Part shown: positions 10,753-19,718 of the stretch, in pieces
Layout: every line of letters starts with the position of its first letter
Position numbering within the stretch: the stretch's first letter is position 1
Source: Acidobacteriota bacterium
Lineage (GTDB): Bacteria > Acidobacteriota > Terriglobia > Terriglobales > Acidobacteriaceae
Assembly: GCA_003225075.1 (NCBI GenBank)
Contig: QIAP01000074.1
Span: 1-64,000 of the forward strand
DNA: 64,000 nucleotides
Direction of reading: 5' to 3'
Translations under genes and position numbers: made by a program
Notes under the pieces: model-generated
Databases searched by the model: none
What the model was told of the DNA's origin: nothing
The model's input: the letters and a program-made list of their open reading frames with translations, nothing else

Positions 10753-11178
10753 ATGCAACGCAAGGCAAGTGCGGTGTGGAAGGGCGGACTCAAAGACGGC
10801 AAAGGAACGGTCTCATCCACGAGTGGAGTTCTTTCTAACACGCCTTACTCTTTCAGCACGCGTTTCGAAAATACGCCGGGAACCAATCCAGAAGAACTGA
10901 TTGCGGCGGCGCACGCAGCCTGCTTCTCCATGGCGCTGTCGGCGCAACTTGGAAATGCGAACCTCACGGCCGAAAGTATTTCAACTTCGGCGACATTGAC
11001 TATGGAAAAGCTCGATGCGGGCTGGACTATCACGGCGGTGCAACTTGATGTCGTCGCGCGGGTGCCGAAAGCGGACGCGGCGGCTTTTAACAAAGCAGCC
11101 GAGAATGCGAAGTCGGGATGTCCGGTATCGAAGGTGCTGAAGGCTGACATCACGATGAACGCACGGTTGGAAGGATAG
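10753..11178 (+). CDS. osmC: OsmC-type peroxiredoxin
   Basis: The 141-residue protein belongs to the OsmC/Ohr family of thiol-dependent organic-hydroperoxide reductases in the cytoplasm. The two redox cysteines are C57 in 'AAHAACFSMALS' and C123 in 'SGCPVSKVL'; the N-terminal 'ASAVWKGGLKDGKG' and 'GTNPEELIAAAH' are typical of the OsmC subgroup rather than Ohr. AGGAG lies eight bases before the ATG. It appears monocistronic. Confidence 0.92.
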   Translation: MQRKASAVWKGGLKDGKGTVSSTSGVLSNTPYSFSTRFENTPGTNPEELIAAAHAACFSMALSAQLGNANLTAESISTSATLTMEKLDAGWTITAVQLDVVARVPKADAAAFNKAAENAKSGCPVSKVLKADITMNARLEG

Positions 11179-11245
11179 CAGCAGTTCTCAGTTGAACGCG
11201 CGCGAAATGCTGGGCTCTCTTTTTTTGGCACGGATCAGGATTCGA

Positions 11246-11500
11246 CTACTTCTGGCTGCGCAGAATTTCGCGGATGGAGCGATTGATGCGGGCTGCATCC
11301 TGGGCGGCATTGTCTGCGAGTTCGACCCATTTCGCCCCGTTACCTGCCAGCTTTGCCTGACCCAGGAGATAGCAGGCCTGCATGATGGTCTCGATTGAAT
11401 TGCTGAGATCGTGCGCCAGGGCGCGCAGGCGGCTGGCCACATCGGGTGGCAAGTTGCGAGAACCTTCTACTGCGGGCGGCAATTTTTGAGAGTCTGCCAT
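11246..11500 (-). CDS. Stand-alone HisKA-like dimerisation/phosphoacceptor domain
   Basis: This 84-residue protein contains 'RLRALAHDLSNSIETIMQACYLLGQ', which looks like the dimerisation/histidine-phosphotransfer helix of a sensor kinase (candidate phosphoacceptor His30 in the 'HDLSN' H-box), followed by a second helix ('NAAQDAARINRSIREIL'). There is no ATP-binding HATPase domain, sensor or receiver. It could accept phosphate from another kinase, dimerise with one, or just be helical. There are no two-component genes nearby. Confidence 0.55.
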   Translation of the reverse strand: MADSQKLPPAVEGSRNLPPDVASRLRALAHDLSNSIETIMQACYLLGQAKLAGNGAKWVELADNAAQDAARINRSIREILRSQK

Positions 11501-11616
11501 AGCATTCCAGGCGCCGACTATTTAGAGGTAGCTTACGCCTTTTTTCGTTGCATCGGAGACCATGCCAATTGTGGTCCGCCGCTTGACACACGTTATCAAT
11601 GCTATATGCAGTCGGT

Positions 11617-11644
11617 TTGACAGGCAGGGGAGCCTTTGTAGAAT
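11617..11644 (+). promoter_or_regulatory. Promoter of tRNA-Leu
   Basis: TTGACA (11617-11622), a 16-base spacer and TAGAAT (11639-11644) form a strong sigma-70 promoter. The start site would fall near 11651, about 54 bases before the mature tRNA, a plausible 5' leader for RNase P processing. Confidence 0.6.
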
Positions 11645-11704
11645 ATATCTCGTAGTCCTTTCCTGAAAGGTGGCCCAGGCGGGCGCCGCGCAAAGATGTA
11701 AATT

Positions 11705-11791
11705 GCCATCGTGGCGGAATTGGCAGACGCGCATGGTTCAGGTCCATGTACCCGCAAGGGTGTGGGGGTTCGAGTCCCTTCGATGGCACCA
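11705..11791 (+). tRNA. tRNA-Leu (anticodon CAG)
   Basis: The 87-base sequence folds as a class II tRNA. The acceptor stem is GCCATCG/CGATGGC; the D arm contains GGCGGAATTGGCAGACGC. The anticodon stem CATGG/CCATG holds the loop TTCAGGT (anticodon CAG, reading CUG). A long variable arm, GGTTCGAGTCC in the T arm, discriminator A and an encoded CCA at 11789-11791 complete it. The long variable arm and G18-G19 region fit leucine. A small hairpin (11804-11829) follows and may help 3' processing. Confidence 0.96.
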
Positions 11792-11888
11792 GCTTTTCCA
11801 GAACTAAGACATCACTGATGGTTCTTAGGGTAAGGTTTGTGAATCAATGATTGGCTCATACCTTCCCTTATAATCATCAGACTTTCTT

Positions 11889-12698
11889 ATGGTTGCCAGC
11901 CTTGATCATATCGTCGCAGCTACGCGTAGACGTATTGCCAAAAGCAAGCGGAGCGCGGATTTGGCGGGTCTGGAACGCCAAGCTCAGAAGCACACGCCCC
12001 GAGGCTTTCGTTCAAAACTGGAGAAAGCCGCCGAGTCAGGTGTGGCCATTATTGCTGAGTTGAAGAAAGCATCGCCCTCGAAGGGGCTGATTCGTTCGAA
12101 ATTTGATGCGGCGGTGCTGGCGGAGGAGTTGGAATCGGCGGGCGCAGCAGCGTTGTCGGTACTGACGGACGAAGAATTCTTTCAGGGATCACTGGAAAAT
12201 CTGCGGCAAGCTTCGTCGCAGACACACCTGCCGTGTTTACGCAAAGATTTTATTGTTGACGAGCTTCAGATTCTGGAGGCACGCGCCAACCGAGCGGATG
12301 CGGTGCTGCTGATTGTGGCGGCGCTGTCGTCCGCGGAATTGGCTGCGTTATTGGGAGCAGCTCGCCAGTTTGGGCTTGACGTGCTCTGCGAAGTGCATGA
12401 TGAAGAAGAGCTCAAGAGAGCTGCAGACGCCGGGTGCGGCTTGATTGGCGTGAACAGCCGCGACCTGCGAACATTCCAAGTAGATTTGAAGACAGCGTTC
12501 CGGCTGGCGGAGAGCATTCCTAAAAATGTTCTAAGTGTGGCGGAAAGCGGCATTGCTACAGGAAGCGACGTCGCCCGGCTGCGAGCCGCTGGATATCAGG
12601 CATTTTTGATTGGAGAATCGCTGATGAAAGCGGAGTCGCCGGAACATGCCTTGCGGGCACTACTGGCGGAGGCTGCGGTGACAGCGCTGAGGGATTGA
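11889..12698 (+). CDS. trpC: Indole-3-glycerol phosphate synthase
   Basis: TrpC closes 1-(2-carboxyphenylamino)-1-deoxyribulose 5-phosphate to indole-3-glycerol phosphate in tryptophan synthesis. The 269-residue (beta/alpha)8 barrel has the family motifs: 'IIAELKKASPSKG' (catalytic Lys), 'LSVLTDEEFF', 'LRKDFIVDE' (catalytic Lys and Asp), 'IGVNSRDL' and 'VAESGI'. Length is normal. It is the first gene of the aromatic cluster, 97 bases after tRNA-Leu. It is a mono-functional TrpC, unlike the enterobacterial TrpC-TrpF fusion; trpF follows after 44 bases. Confidence 0.95.
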   Translation: MVASLDHIVAATRRRIAKSKRSADLAGLERQAQKHTPRGFRSKLEKAAESGVAIIAELKKASPSKGLIRSKFDAAVLAEELESAGAAALSVLTDEEFFQGSLENLRQASSQTHLPCLRKDFIVDELQILEARANRADAVLLIVAALSSAELAALLGAARQFGLDVLCEVHDEEELKRAADAGCGLIGVNSRDLRTFQVDLKTAFRLAESIPKNVLSVAESGIATGSDVARLRAAGYQAFLIGESLMKAESPEHALRALLAEAAVTALRD

Positions 12699-12735
12699 AA
12701 CATTGAGCGATTGAAACACAGAATCATTAGCGAGA
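12699..12735 (+). repeat. Dispersed ATTGA(A)TCATTGA-type repeat, trpC-trpF spacer
   Basis: The spacer contains ATTGAGCGATTGAAAC and GAATCATTAG, short units shared with the spacers at 14679-14722, 18183-18222 and 21740-21842. Units are variations on ATTGA-ATCATTGAGCG-ATTGAA. Confidence 0.45.
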
Positions 12736-12742
12736 ACCAACC

Positions 12743-13429
12743 ATGACGTGGGTGAAGATTTGCGGGACTACGAATCTGGAGGATGCGCTTACCGCCGTAG
12801 ACGCCGGGGCGGATGCGCTGGGATTCATTTTCTACGAGAAGAGCCCGCGAAGGATTGATCCTGAAACCGCCAGCGGGATCGTGTTTCAACTTCCGCCGAA
12901 GGTGGAAAAGGTCGGCGTTTTCGTGAATGAGTCTCCGGCGCGCATGATCGAGATCGGGCGGCGGGCGGGGCTTACAGCCTTTCAGGTGCATTCCGGCGCT
13001 CTGGCAACAAAGACCGATCCGCAAGCCGGATGGTACCCGGGTCCTGGTATAAGAATCTACCTTGCCTTGCCTGCGGCGCCTTTTTTTGAGCAAAACATTC
13101 AATGGGTGCCCTCTGGCAGAGGCTTGGCAGACCCTGTGGAGGGGATTGCTGCGATCTTCCTGGACTCGGGCACTGAGCAGCGACCGGGTGGTACCGGTGC
13201 GACGTTTGATTGGGAAAAAGCCGCGCCGGTGATTGCCTCCATGAGCCAAGATACTCATGTTGTGGTTGCTGGTGGGCTCAATCCCAGCAACGTCTGCGAC
13301 GCCATTCGGATTCTGCATCCCTGGGGCGTGGATGTTGCTTCGGGCGTAGAAGCGAGGCCCGGCAAGAAAGATCCAAAGAAGGTTCGGGAGTTCGTTCAAG
13401 CGGTGCGACGGGCAGAGAAGAGTGCTTAG
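12743..13429 (+). CDS. trpF: Phosphoribosylanthranilate isomerase
   Basis: TrpF isomerises N-(5'-phosphoribosyl)anthranilate to the ribulose form, the step before TrpC. The 228-residue barrel begins 'VKICGTT' (catalytic Cys) and has '[14 protein letters not shown]', 'VGVFVNE', 'FLDSG' (catalytic Asp) and '[10 protein letters not shown]', with 'VDVASGVE' in the phosphate site. A slightly long central segment (residues 95-130) separates the conserved strands. It lies between trpC and trpB and ends two bases before the trpB start, so it is translationally close to trpB. Confidence 0.95.
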   Translation: MTWVKICGTTNLEDALTAVDAGADALGFIFYEKSPRRIDPETASGIVFQLPPKVEKVGVFVNESPARMIEIGRRAGLTAFQVHSGALATKTDPQAGWYPGPGIRIYLALPAAPFFEQNIQWVPSGRGLADPVEGIAAIFLDSGTEQRPGGTGATFDWEKAAPVIASMSQDTHVVVAGGLNPSNVCDAIRILHPWGVDVASGVEARPGKKDPKKVREFVQAVRRAEKSA

Positions 13430-13431
13430 CA

Positions 13432-14694
13432 ATGGCTACTGCGAGCGTCAGTAAGAGGAATTCGAAAGCAAAGAAGACCGGCGGAAAAAAAACGGTCGCG
13501 AATGCGGCCATCCCCGGCCGCTTTGGGGCGTACGGTGGTCGCTACGTTCCGGAGACGCTGATGGCGGCTCTGGGGGAACTGGAGCGGGAATACGAGCGGG
13601 CGCGCCATGATCCGAAGTTCCGGCGCCGCTTACATGAACTGTTCGAGCAGTATGCGGGACGTCCTACGCCGCTATTTTTGGCGCGACGACTCACGGACAA
13701 GCTTGGCGGCGCCAAAATTTACCTAAAGCGGGAAGATCTGCTGCACACCGGCGCGCACAAGATCAACAACTGCATTGGGCAAGCGTTGCTGGTAGAGCGC
13801 ATGGGCAAGCATCGCGTGATTGCGGAAACCGGGGCGGGGCAGCACGGGGTGGCGACGGCGACGGTATGCGCGCTGTTCGGGTTCGAATGCGTGGTGTACA
13901 TGGGAACCGAGGATATGCGGCGGCAGGAGTTGAACGTATTTCGCATGCAGTTGCTGGGCGCCGAGGTTCGCGGTGTAGAGTCCGGTTCGCGCACACTCAA
14001 AGATGCCATCAACGAAGCCATGCGCGATTGGGTGACGAACGTGCGCACCACACATTACTTGCTGGGTAGCGTGTTGGGTGCGCATCCTTATCCGACAATG
14101 GTTCGGGATTTCCACTCGGTAATCGGACGCGAAGCACGACGGCAAATTCTGAAGGCTGAAGGCAAGCTTCCGGCCGCGATTATCGCCTGTGTTGGCGGTG
14201 GGTCGAATGCAATCGGCATCTTTCATGAGTTCATAAAAGACAAGAAGGTACAACTCGTCGGCGTGGAAGCCGGCGGCCGTAGTGACTGCCTGGGTGATCA
14301 CGCGGCGCGCTTCCGCGGTGGTTCGCCGGGGATTTTGCAGGGCACGTACTCTTACGTACTGCAGGACCCCGGGGGACAGATTGCGGGCACGCATTCGATA
14401 TCGGCTGGCCTCGACTACCCGTCTATAGGGCCGGAGCATGCGTGGCTGAAAGATACGGGACGCGCGGAATACGTTTCCGCATCGGATGCGGAAGCACTGG
14501 AAAGCTGCACGCTGCTGGCGCGTACAGAAGGTATTATTCCGGCGCTGGAGTCGGCGCATGCAGTCGCCGAGGTGGTGAAGAGAGCGCCGAAGATGAAAAA
14601 GTCGGATGTGGTGATCGTGAATATTTCCGGGCGCGGGGATAAGGATATGGGGATATTGCAGGAGAGTTTGAGCTTGAATCAATTGAATCATTGA
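13432..14694 (+). CDS. trpB: Tryptophan synthase beta chain
   Basis: TrpB condenses indole with serine using pyridoxal phosphate. The product (420 residues) starts at the ATG at 13432, two bases after trpF. A 25-residue Lys-rich N-terminal extension precedes the conserved '[15 protein letters not shown]'. The PLP lysine is Lys110 in 'HTGAHKINN'; '[12 protein letters not shown]' forms the substrate loop and 'GGGSNAIG' binds the cofactor phosphate. It pairs with TrpA 45 bases downstream. The last codons (LNQLNH) are encoded by the dispersed ATTGAATCATTGA repeat, so the C-terminus appears to have been extended or replaced by it. Confidence 0.97.
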   Translation: MATASVSKRNSKAKKTGGKKTVANAAIPGRFGAYGGRYVPETLMAALGELEREYERARHDPKFRRRLHELFEQYAGRPTPLFLARRLTDKLGGAKIYLKREDLLHTGAHKINNCIGQALLVERMGKHRVIAETGAGQHGVATATVCALFGFECVVYMGTEDMRRQELNVFRMQLLGAEVRGVESGSRTLKDAINEAMRDWVTNVRTTHYLLGSVLGAHPYPTMVRDFHSVIGREARRQILKAEGKLPAAIIACVGGGSNAIGIFHEFIKDKKVQLVGVEAGGRSDCLGDHAARFRGGSPGILQGTYSYVLQDPGGQIAGTHSISAGLDYPSIGPEHAWLKDTGRAEYVSASDAEALESCTLLARTEGIIPALESAHAVAEVVKRAPKMKKSDVVIVNISGRGDKDMGILQESLSLNQLNH

Positions 14695-14722
14695 GCGATT
14701 GAATCATTGAATCATTTGTCTT
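14679..14722 (+). repeat. Dispersed ATTGAATCATTGA repeat at trpB end
   Basis: Repeated units AATTGAATCATTGAGCGATT and GAATCATTGAATCATT overlap the last codons and stop of trpB and fill the trpB-trpA gap. Related copies occur at 12699, 18183 and 21740. Confidence 0.55.
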
Positions 14723-14738
14723 TTCTGACGGAAGCTGG

Positions 14739-15530
14739 GTGCCACTCTCTTTTACAAAACGGCCTTCTCTGGTCGCTTACGTCACCTGCGGCGATCCCGA
14801 TCTTGCGACTACACGCGCCGTGGTTCTTGCGGCGATTGAGGCTGGGGCGGACGTGATTGAACTGGGTGTGCCCTTCAGCGATCCGCTGGCGGATGGTCCG
14901 GTGATCCAGCGGGCCAGCGAGCGGGCGTTGAAACACGCCACTACGCTTGATCAGATTCTCAAACTAGCGGCGGAGGTTCGCCAGCGCTCCCAAGTCGGGG
15001 TTATTATTTTTTCTTATTTGAATCCAATCATGCGGATGGGAGTACCTGAGTTTTGTGCTGCGGCGGCAACGGCTGGAGTGGATGGTGCGCTGATTACCGA
15101 TCTGCCAGTGGAGGAAGCCGGCGACTACCGGCGCGAAATGGGTAAGCGAAATCTTGTCACGGTATTTCTGGCCGCACCCACCAGCACGGATGAACGTCTA
15201 AAATCTATCGCCAAGGCATCGACGGGATTTGTTTATGCCGTGTCCCGCACCGGCATTACCGGCGTGCGCAAGCAGCTTCCAGAGGGCGCGCGCGATCTGG
15301 TGCGGCGGATCCGCCGCCACACGAAACTTCCGATCGCGGTTGGATTTGGCATCTCGACTCCGGAACAGTTCGCCGCCGTCGGGGAATTTGCCGATGCGGC
15401 AGTGGTGGGCAGCGCGATTGTTGAAACCATCGAGCACAATCCGGGGCAGGAAGCGGAAGCGGTTGCGGCGTTTGTGAAGAGGCTGACCGCGGTCAGCCGT
15501 GAGTGCTCAGCGACAACTGGCAAGGGCTGA
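14739..15530 (+). CDS. trpA: Tryptophan synthase alpha chain
   Basis: TrpA cleaves indole-3-glycerol phosphate to indole, channelled to TrpB. The 263-residue barrel has both catalytic acids in 'ELGVPFSDPLADGP' (Glu and Asp), plus 'YLNPIMRMG', 'DLPVEEA', 'FVYAVSRTGITG' and 'GFGIS', the phosphate-site glycine segment. The start is GTG at 14739 (no better ATG upstream). Located directly after trpB as in most trp operons. Confidence 0.95.
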   Translation: MPLSFTKRPSLVAYVTCGDPDLATTRAVVLAAIEAGADVIELGVPFSDPLADGPVIQRASERALKHATTLDQILKLAAEVRQRSQVGVIIFSYLNPIMRMGVPEFCAAAATAGVDGALITDLPVEEAGDYRREMGKRNLVTVFLAAPTSTDERLKSIAKASTGFVYAVSRTGITGVRKQLPEGARDLVRRIRRHTKLPIAVGFGISTPEQFAAVGEFADAAVVGSAIVETIEHNPGQEAEAVAAFVKRLTAVSRECSATTGKG

Positions 15531-15563
15531 GGATCCGGGTCCCCAGCCCGGTGTGAGTCTCAT

Positions 15564-15887
15564 ATGGACATTGCTGATTGGCGAAGGAAAATCGACGAGA
15601 TTGACCGCAAGCTGGTTGAGTTGCTGAATCAGCGCGCGCAGGCGGCGCAGGAGATTGGGCGGCTCAAGCGCAATACGAAGATGCCTATTTACGAGCCGGA
15701 TCGCGAACGCGCTGTTTTCGACAACGTGCGGCAGGTGAGCCAGGGGCCTTTGCCGGAACGGGACTTGACGCAAATTTACGAGCGCATCATGGACGTGATG
15801 CGGAAAATTCAGAAAGAGGAGATCGTGCCGCAGGCGAAATCCAGGACTGCCGCCGACACAGAATTGGATTCGGACGTGAATGACTGA
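15564..15887 (+). CDS. aroQ: Chorismate mutase, AroQ class
   Basis: This converts chorismate to prephenate, the branch to Phe and Tyr. The 107-residue all-helical protein has the AroQ pattern: 'IDEIDRKLVELLNQRAQAAQEIGRLKR' (Arg and Lys of the active site), 'YEPDRERAVFDNV', and the last helix 'IYERIMDVMRKIQ'. It is a stand-alone mutase without dehydratase or dehydrogenase fusion. Its position between trpA and aroF fits supply of prephenate to TyrA downstream. The acidic 20-residue tail is non-conserved. Confidence 0.9.
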   Translation: MDIADWRRKIDEIDRKLVELLNQRAQAAQEIGRLKRNTKMPIYEPDRERAVFDNVRQVSQGPLPERDLTQIYERIMDVMRKIQKEEIVPQAKSRTAADTELDSDVND

Positions 15888-15951
15888 GCAGTTGCGATTG
15901 ACAGATCGCTGTATGCCAATTGAAGGCTAAGACAGACTTTCGAAGCTTCTT

Positions 15952-16971
15952 ATGATTATCGCGATGCAAGAATCCGCGAGCGAAGAACAGATTCAGCAGG
16001 TGATTGATCGCCTGGTCAACCTGGGCTTCGAGGTCCACCGCAGCACGGGGGCCCGACAAACCGTGCTGGGAGCGGTAGGCGCGCAGGTTGAGTTCGACAT
16101 TCGTAATTTGGAGCTGCTGCCGGGGGTGCAGGAGGCCCACCGGATCAGTTCGCCATACAAGCTCGCCGGAAGAAGTTTCCGGCCCGAGGGCACCATCGTG
16201 AGTCTGGCGAATGGGGTGAAAATTGGCGGGGGCAGCGTAGTGGTGATGGCTGGTCCATGCTCGGTGGAATCGCGAGAGCAGCTTTTCGGAACCGCAGAAG
16301 CGGTGTCTAAAGCGGGAGGGCGGGTGCTGCGCGGCGGCGCTTTCAAACCCCGCAGTTCGCCGTATTCATTCCAAGGTATGGGCGAAGAGGGCCTGAAATT
16401 GCTGCGCGAGGCAGGGAACAAATTTGGATTGCTGGTCATCAGCGAAGTGATGGAAATCGCGCAGATCCCGGTCTTGATGCCTTATGTTGATATTCTGCAA
16501 GTGGGCGCTCGCAACATGCAGAATTTCAATTTGCTGCGAGAATTGGGCAAGCTGCGAAAGCCGGTGCTGCTGAAACGTGGGATTGCAGCGACGCTGGAGG
16601 AATTGCTGCTGTCGGCGGAGTACATCATGGCGGGTGGTAACTACGAGGTCGTCCTCTGCGAGCGAGGCATCCGTACTTTCGAAACTTACACCCGTAATAC
16701 GATGGACATATCGGCCATTCCCATCATTAAGAAACTGTCGCATCTTCCCATGACCGCCGATCCATCGCATGGCACCGGGCGCCGGGACAAAGTGGCACCC
16801 ATGGCGCGGGCCGCGGTGGCAGCCGGCGCCGACGCGCTGCTGATCGAAGTTCATTGCGATCCGGACAAAGCGCTGTCGGATGGCGCGCAGTCGTTGTATC
16901 CCGAACAGTTCAGCAAATTGATGGACGAGTTGCGGATGATCGCACCAGCTGTGGGAAGAACCATCGCTTAG
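15952..16971 (+). CDS. aroF: 3-deoxy-7-phosphoheptulonate synthase (type I-beta)
   Basis: The enzyme joins phosphoenolpyruvate and erythrose 4-phosphate, the first step of the shikimate pathway. The 339-residue protein carries an N-terminal ferredoxin-like (ACT-like) regulatory domain (about 1-70) ahead of the barrel, as in the Thermotoga-type enzyme. Barrel motifs: '[12 protein letters not shown]', '[17 protein letters not shown]', '[11 protein letters not shown]', 'LLKRG', 'ERGIRTFE' and '[10 protein letters not shown]'. The last codons are the first copy of a 120-bp tandem repeat that extends beyond the stop. Confidence 0.95.
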   Translation: MIIAMQESASEEQIQQVIDRLVNLGFEVHRSTGARQTVLGAVGAQVEFDIRNLELLPGVQEAHRISSPYKLAGRSFRPEGTIVSLANGVKIGGGSVVVMAGPCSVESREQLFGTAEAVSKAGGRVLRGGAFKPRSSPYSFQGMGEEGLKLLREAGNKFGLLVISEVMEIAQIPVLMPYVDILQVGARNMQNFNLLRELGKLRKPVLLKRGIAATLEELLLSAEYIMAGGNYEVVLCERGIRTFETYTRNTMDISAIPIIKKLSHLPMTADPSHGTGRRDKVAPMARAAVAAGADALLIEVHCDPDKALSDGAQSLYPEQFSKLMDELRMIAPAVGRTIA

Positions 16972-17263
16972 CGGTGTTTGCCACGGAGACGCGGAGACAC
17001 GGAGAACTGACTGGCTAATTCCTTACAGTTCAGCAAATTGATGGACGAGTTGCGGATGGTTGCGCCAGCCGTGGGGCAGAAGATTGCTTTAGCAGTCTTG
17101 CCACGGAGGCACGGAGACACGGAGAGCTGACTGGCTAATTCCTTACAGTCAGCAAATTGATGGACGAGTTGCGGATGATTGCGCCAGCCGTGGGACGGAA
17201 GATCGCTTGGCAGTCTTGCCACGGAGGCACGGAGACACGGAGAGCTGACTGGCTAATTCCTTC
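16905..17263 (+). repeat. Three-copy 120-bp tandem repeat including the aroF 3' end
   Basis: Copies lie at 16905-17024, 17025-17144 and 17145-17263 (periods 120 and 119). Each starts with the codons for the AroF C-terminus ('LMDELRM(I/V)APAVG'), runs through the stop region and ends with a CCACGGAGGCACGGAGACAC-type sequence and 'CTGACTGGCTAATTCCTT'. Copies 2 and 3 agree better with each other than with copy 1. So the 3' end of a functional gene plus its flank has been tandemly copied downstream as untranslated duplicates. Confidence 0.93.
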
Positions 17264-17298
17264 GGCCTTGGACGAGTCCTAGCACTGAGCCACAATCC

Positions 17299-18189
17299 AT
17301 GCCCATTCGCCAATTAACGATTATCGGCACGGGACTGATCGGAGGCTCTTTCGGCCTGGCGCTGAAGAAGCATCGCTTTCTGGGGCGCATCGTAGGTTGC
17401 GATCGGGCGCCGATTCTCGAGCGGGCGCGGCAGAAAGGCGCAATTGACCGGGGTTATACGGATCCCGTTGAGGCGGTGCGCGGCAGCCAGGTGGTATTGC
17501 TCGCGACTCCCGTGGGAGGGATTATTGATTTGATGGAGCGCATCGGACCAGTGCTTCCCGCGCGTACCCTGCTGACGGATGTTGGGAGTACGAAGGTAGA
17601 GGTGGTGGCGCGAGCGGGTGCAGTCTTCGGAAAAAACGCTGGCCGAAGATTTCTGCCTGGACATCCCATGGCGGGGAAAGAACAGTCGGGGGTGGAGTTT
17701 GCCGACGCAGATTTGTTTCAAGGGGCGACCTGGGTTTTCACTCCTTTGAATAATCAGAATATTTATAACGGGCTGAGCGGTGAGTTCGTCGCAGGGGTGG
17801 AAAAGATCGGGGCGCGAGTGGCCAGCATGGATGCGGCGGAGCACGATCATCTTTGCGCGTGGATCAGTCAACTGCCGCAGATGATTTCTACCGCGTTGGC
17901 AGCGTCCCTGGTGGATGAATTTGGGGAAGACGCTCCATTGCTTGAGACCGGAGGGCGGGCGCTGCGAGAAATAACACGTATTTCCGCGAGTCCTTACTCG
18001 ATGTGGCGTGACATTGCGCTCACCAACAAGAAGAACCTGCAGAAAGCTCTGCTGAAGCTCGAGCAGCGACTGGCTCACGTCCGCGAGAATCTAGGGACGC
18101 GGGAGCTGGCGATGGAATTTGAGCGCGCGCATCAGTTGAAGAAAGGTTTGCCACGGAGGCACAGAGGCACTGAGAAGGTCAATCGTTGA
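17299..18189 (+). CDS. tyrA: Prephenate dehydrogenase
   Basis: TyrA oxidatively decarboxylates prephenate to 4-hydroxyphenylpyruvate with NAD(P). The 296-residue protein starts with a Rossmann motif ('IIGTGLIGGSFGLALKK'), then 'VLLATPVGGI', 'DVGSTK', the conserved 'GHPMAGKEQSG', and 'HDHLCAWISQLPQM' with the catalytic-domain histidine. It completes the tyrosine branch with aroQ and aroF just upstream. The final ~11 residues ('GLPRRHRGTEKV') are encoded by a copy of the CCACGGAGGCAC-type repeat seen after aroF, so the native C-terminus seems to have been overwritten. Confidence 0.94.
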   Translation: MPIRQLTIIGTGLIGGSFGLALKKHRFLGRIVGCDRAPILERARQKGAIDRGYTDPVEAVRGSQVVLLATPVGGIIDLMERIGPVLPARTLLTDVGSTKVEVVARAGAVFGKNAGRRFLPGHPMAGKEQSGVEFADADLFQGATWVFTPLNNQNIYNGLSGEFVAGVEKIGARVASMDAAEHDHLCAWISQLPQMISTALAASLVDEFGEDAPLLETGGRALREITRISASPYSMWRDIALTNKKNLQKALLKLEQRLAHVRENLGTRELAMEFERAHQLKKGLPRRHRGTEKVNR

Positions 18190-18222
18190 ATCATTGGCGC
18201 ATTGGATCAATGAATCACTGCA
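18183..18222 (+). repeat. Dispersed ATTGAATCATTG repeat after tyrA
   Basis: GTTGAATCATTGGCGCATTG and GGATCAATGAATCACTG follow the tyrA stop. They belong to the same short repeat family as 14679 and 21740, slightly diverged. Confidence 0.45.
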
Positions 18223-18318
18223 GCGATGGTGGAAGGCTACAAACAGTCTTCACTTCAATTAATTTGGTTTCTCAGCTGGCGCGGGTGGCGGCAGAATTTC
18301 ATTTAGAATCGCTCTTCT

Positions 18319-19017
18319 ATGAACAAGGTTGTGGCGAGTGCTGACGAGGCCATTCGCGATGTGTTTGATGGCGCCACCATCATGGTGGGCGGGTTCGGGC
18401 TTTGCGGCATTCCGGAAAATCTGATTCGCGCGCTGGTGCGCAAGGGCGTGAAGAACCTTACCACCATCAGCAACAACGCCGGGGTGGATGGCTTCGGCAT
18501 GGGGTTATTGCTCTCCGCGGGGCAGATTCGAAAGCATATTGGGACATACGTGGGAGAGAACAAGTTGCTGGAAGCGATGGTGCTGAACGGCAAGATGGAA
18601 CTGGATCTGGTGCCGCAGGGGACTTTTTCGGAACGCATTCGCGCGGCAGGCGCCGGTATCCCTGCGTACTTTACTCCGACTGGCGTGGGGACGATCGTGG
18701 CTGAGGGCAAGGAGACGCGTGAGTTCGATGGCCGGGCTTACGTGATGGAACGGGCACTCAAAGCAGATTTCGCCTTCGTCAAGGCTTGGAAAGGCGACAA
18801 GTGGGGCAATCTCGTGTATCGCAAGACGGCGCGCAATTTTAATCCCATGATGGCTACCGCCGCGAAGGTCACGATTGCCGAAGTCGAGCACCTGGTCGAG
18901 GTGGGCGAACTGGATCCTGAAATAGTTCACACGCCCAGCATTTTTGTGAAGCGGATCTTTCAGGGCGAATTGTATGAGAAGCGGATCGAGCGCAGGACGG
19001 TGAGGAAGGCGAGTTAG
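18319..19017 (+). CDS. scoA: 3-oxoacid CoA-transferase, subunit A
   Basis: Family I CoA-transferases move CoA from succinyl-CoA (or acetyl-CoA) to acetoacetate or related oxoacids. The 232-residue alpha subunit has '[18 protein letters not shown]' (CoA-binding loop), '[15 protein letters not shown]', '[29 protein letters not shown]' region and '[15 protein letters not shown]', all typical of SCOT alpha subunits. The beta subunit follows after ten bases. Likely role: ketone-body or short-chain acid metabolism. The exact substrate is not shown by sequence. Confidence 0.92.
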   Translation: MNKVVASADEAIRDVFDGATIMVGGFGLCGIPENLIRALVRKGVKNLTTISNNAGVDGFGMGLLLSAGQIRKHIGTYVGENKLLEAMVLNGKMELDLVPQGTFSERIRAAGAGIPAYFTPTGVGTIVAEGKETREFDGRAYVMERALKADFAFVKAWKGDKWGNLVYRKTARNFNPMMATAAKVTIAEVEHLVEVGELDPEIVHTPSIFVKRIFQGELYEKRIERRTVRKAS

Positions 19018-19027
19018 AGAACTACTT

Positions 19028-19711
19028 ATGGGGACGATAACTAAACCTGGGAAGGACGTGGAAAAGCGCGAGCGCATTGTGAAGCGGATTGCGCGCGAAC
19101 TGCGCGACGGCTTTTATGTGAACCTGGGGATTGGCATGCCTACGCTGGTGGCGAACTATGTCCCGGCGGGCGTGGATGTCATTTTGCAAAGTGAAAACGG
19201 CATGCTCGGTATTGGGCCCTTTCCAATCGAGGGGGAAGAAGACGCCGACTTGATCAATGCCGGGAAAGAAACCGTCAGCGAGATGCCCGGGACGGCGTAT
19301 TTTTCCAGCGCAGATTCTTTTGCCATGATCCGCGGCGGCCACGTGGATCTAAGTGTGCTGGGGGCGATGGAAGTGGACGAGAATGGAAACCTGGCTAACT
19401 GGATGATCCCGGGAAAAATGGTGAAGGGTATGGGCGGAGCGATGGATCTGGTGGCGGGCGCGCGCAGGGTTATCGTCGCTATGGAGCACACCACGCGTGA
19501 AGGCCAGCCCAAGATCCTTAAGAAATGCACGCTGCCGTTGACCGGAGTGAAAGTTGTCCACAATATTGTGACCGAGATGGCGTTTATCAGCGTGACATCG
19601 GGCGGGCTGGTGCTCGAAGAGGTGGCGCCGGGATTGACGGCGGACGATGTGCAGCGAGCAACCGAACCCGCTTTGATCGTGAGCCCGAAGTTGACGACCA
19701 TGAAGTGCTAA
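19028..19711 (+). CDS. scoB: 3-oxoacid CoA-transferase, subunit B
   Basis: The beta subunit (227 residues) carries the catalytic glutamate in '[12 protein letters not shown]', which forms the enzyme-CoA thioester. '[17 protein letters not shown]' at the N-terminus and '[20 protein letters not shown]' are family hallmarks, and '[14 protein letters not shown]'-like sequence ends it. Ten bases after subunit A; the two form a heterodimer or heterotetramer in the cytoplasm. Confidence 0.93.
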   Translation: MGTITKPGKDVEKRERIVKRIARELRDGFYVNLGIGMPTLVANYVPAGVDVILQSENGMLGIGPFPIEGEEDADLINAGKETVSEMPGTAYFSSADSFAMIRGGHVDLSVLGAMEVDENGNLANWMIPGKMVKGMGGAMDLVAGARRVIVAMEHTTREGQPKILKKCTLPLTGVKVVHNIVTEMAFISVTSGGLVLEEVAPGLTADDVQRATEPALIVSPKLTTMKC

Positions 19712-19718
19712 CCCGAAA

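Noticed and set aside
10532-10900. Plus-strand ORF spanning the osmC 5' region
   Set aside because: Overlaps osmC in another frame with no motif or ribosome site.
13723-14691. Long minus-strand ORF antisense to trpB
   Set aside because: Shadow frame of a complete trpB with all catalytic motifs; no start context.
16905-17263. CRISPR array
   Set aside because: Units are 120 bp and continuous, without short repeats separated by unique spacers, and there are no cas genes.
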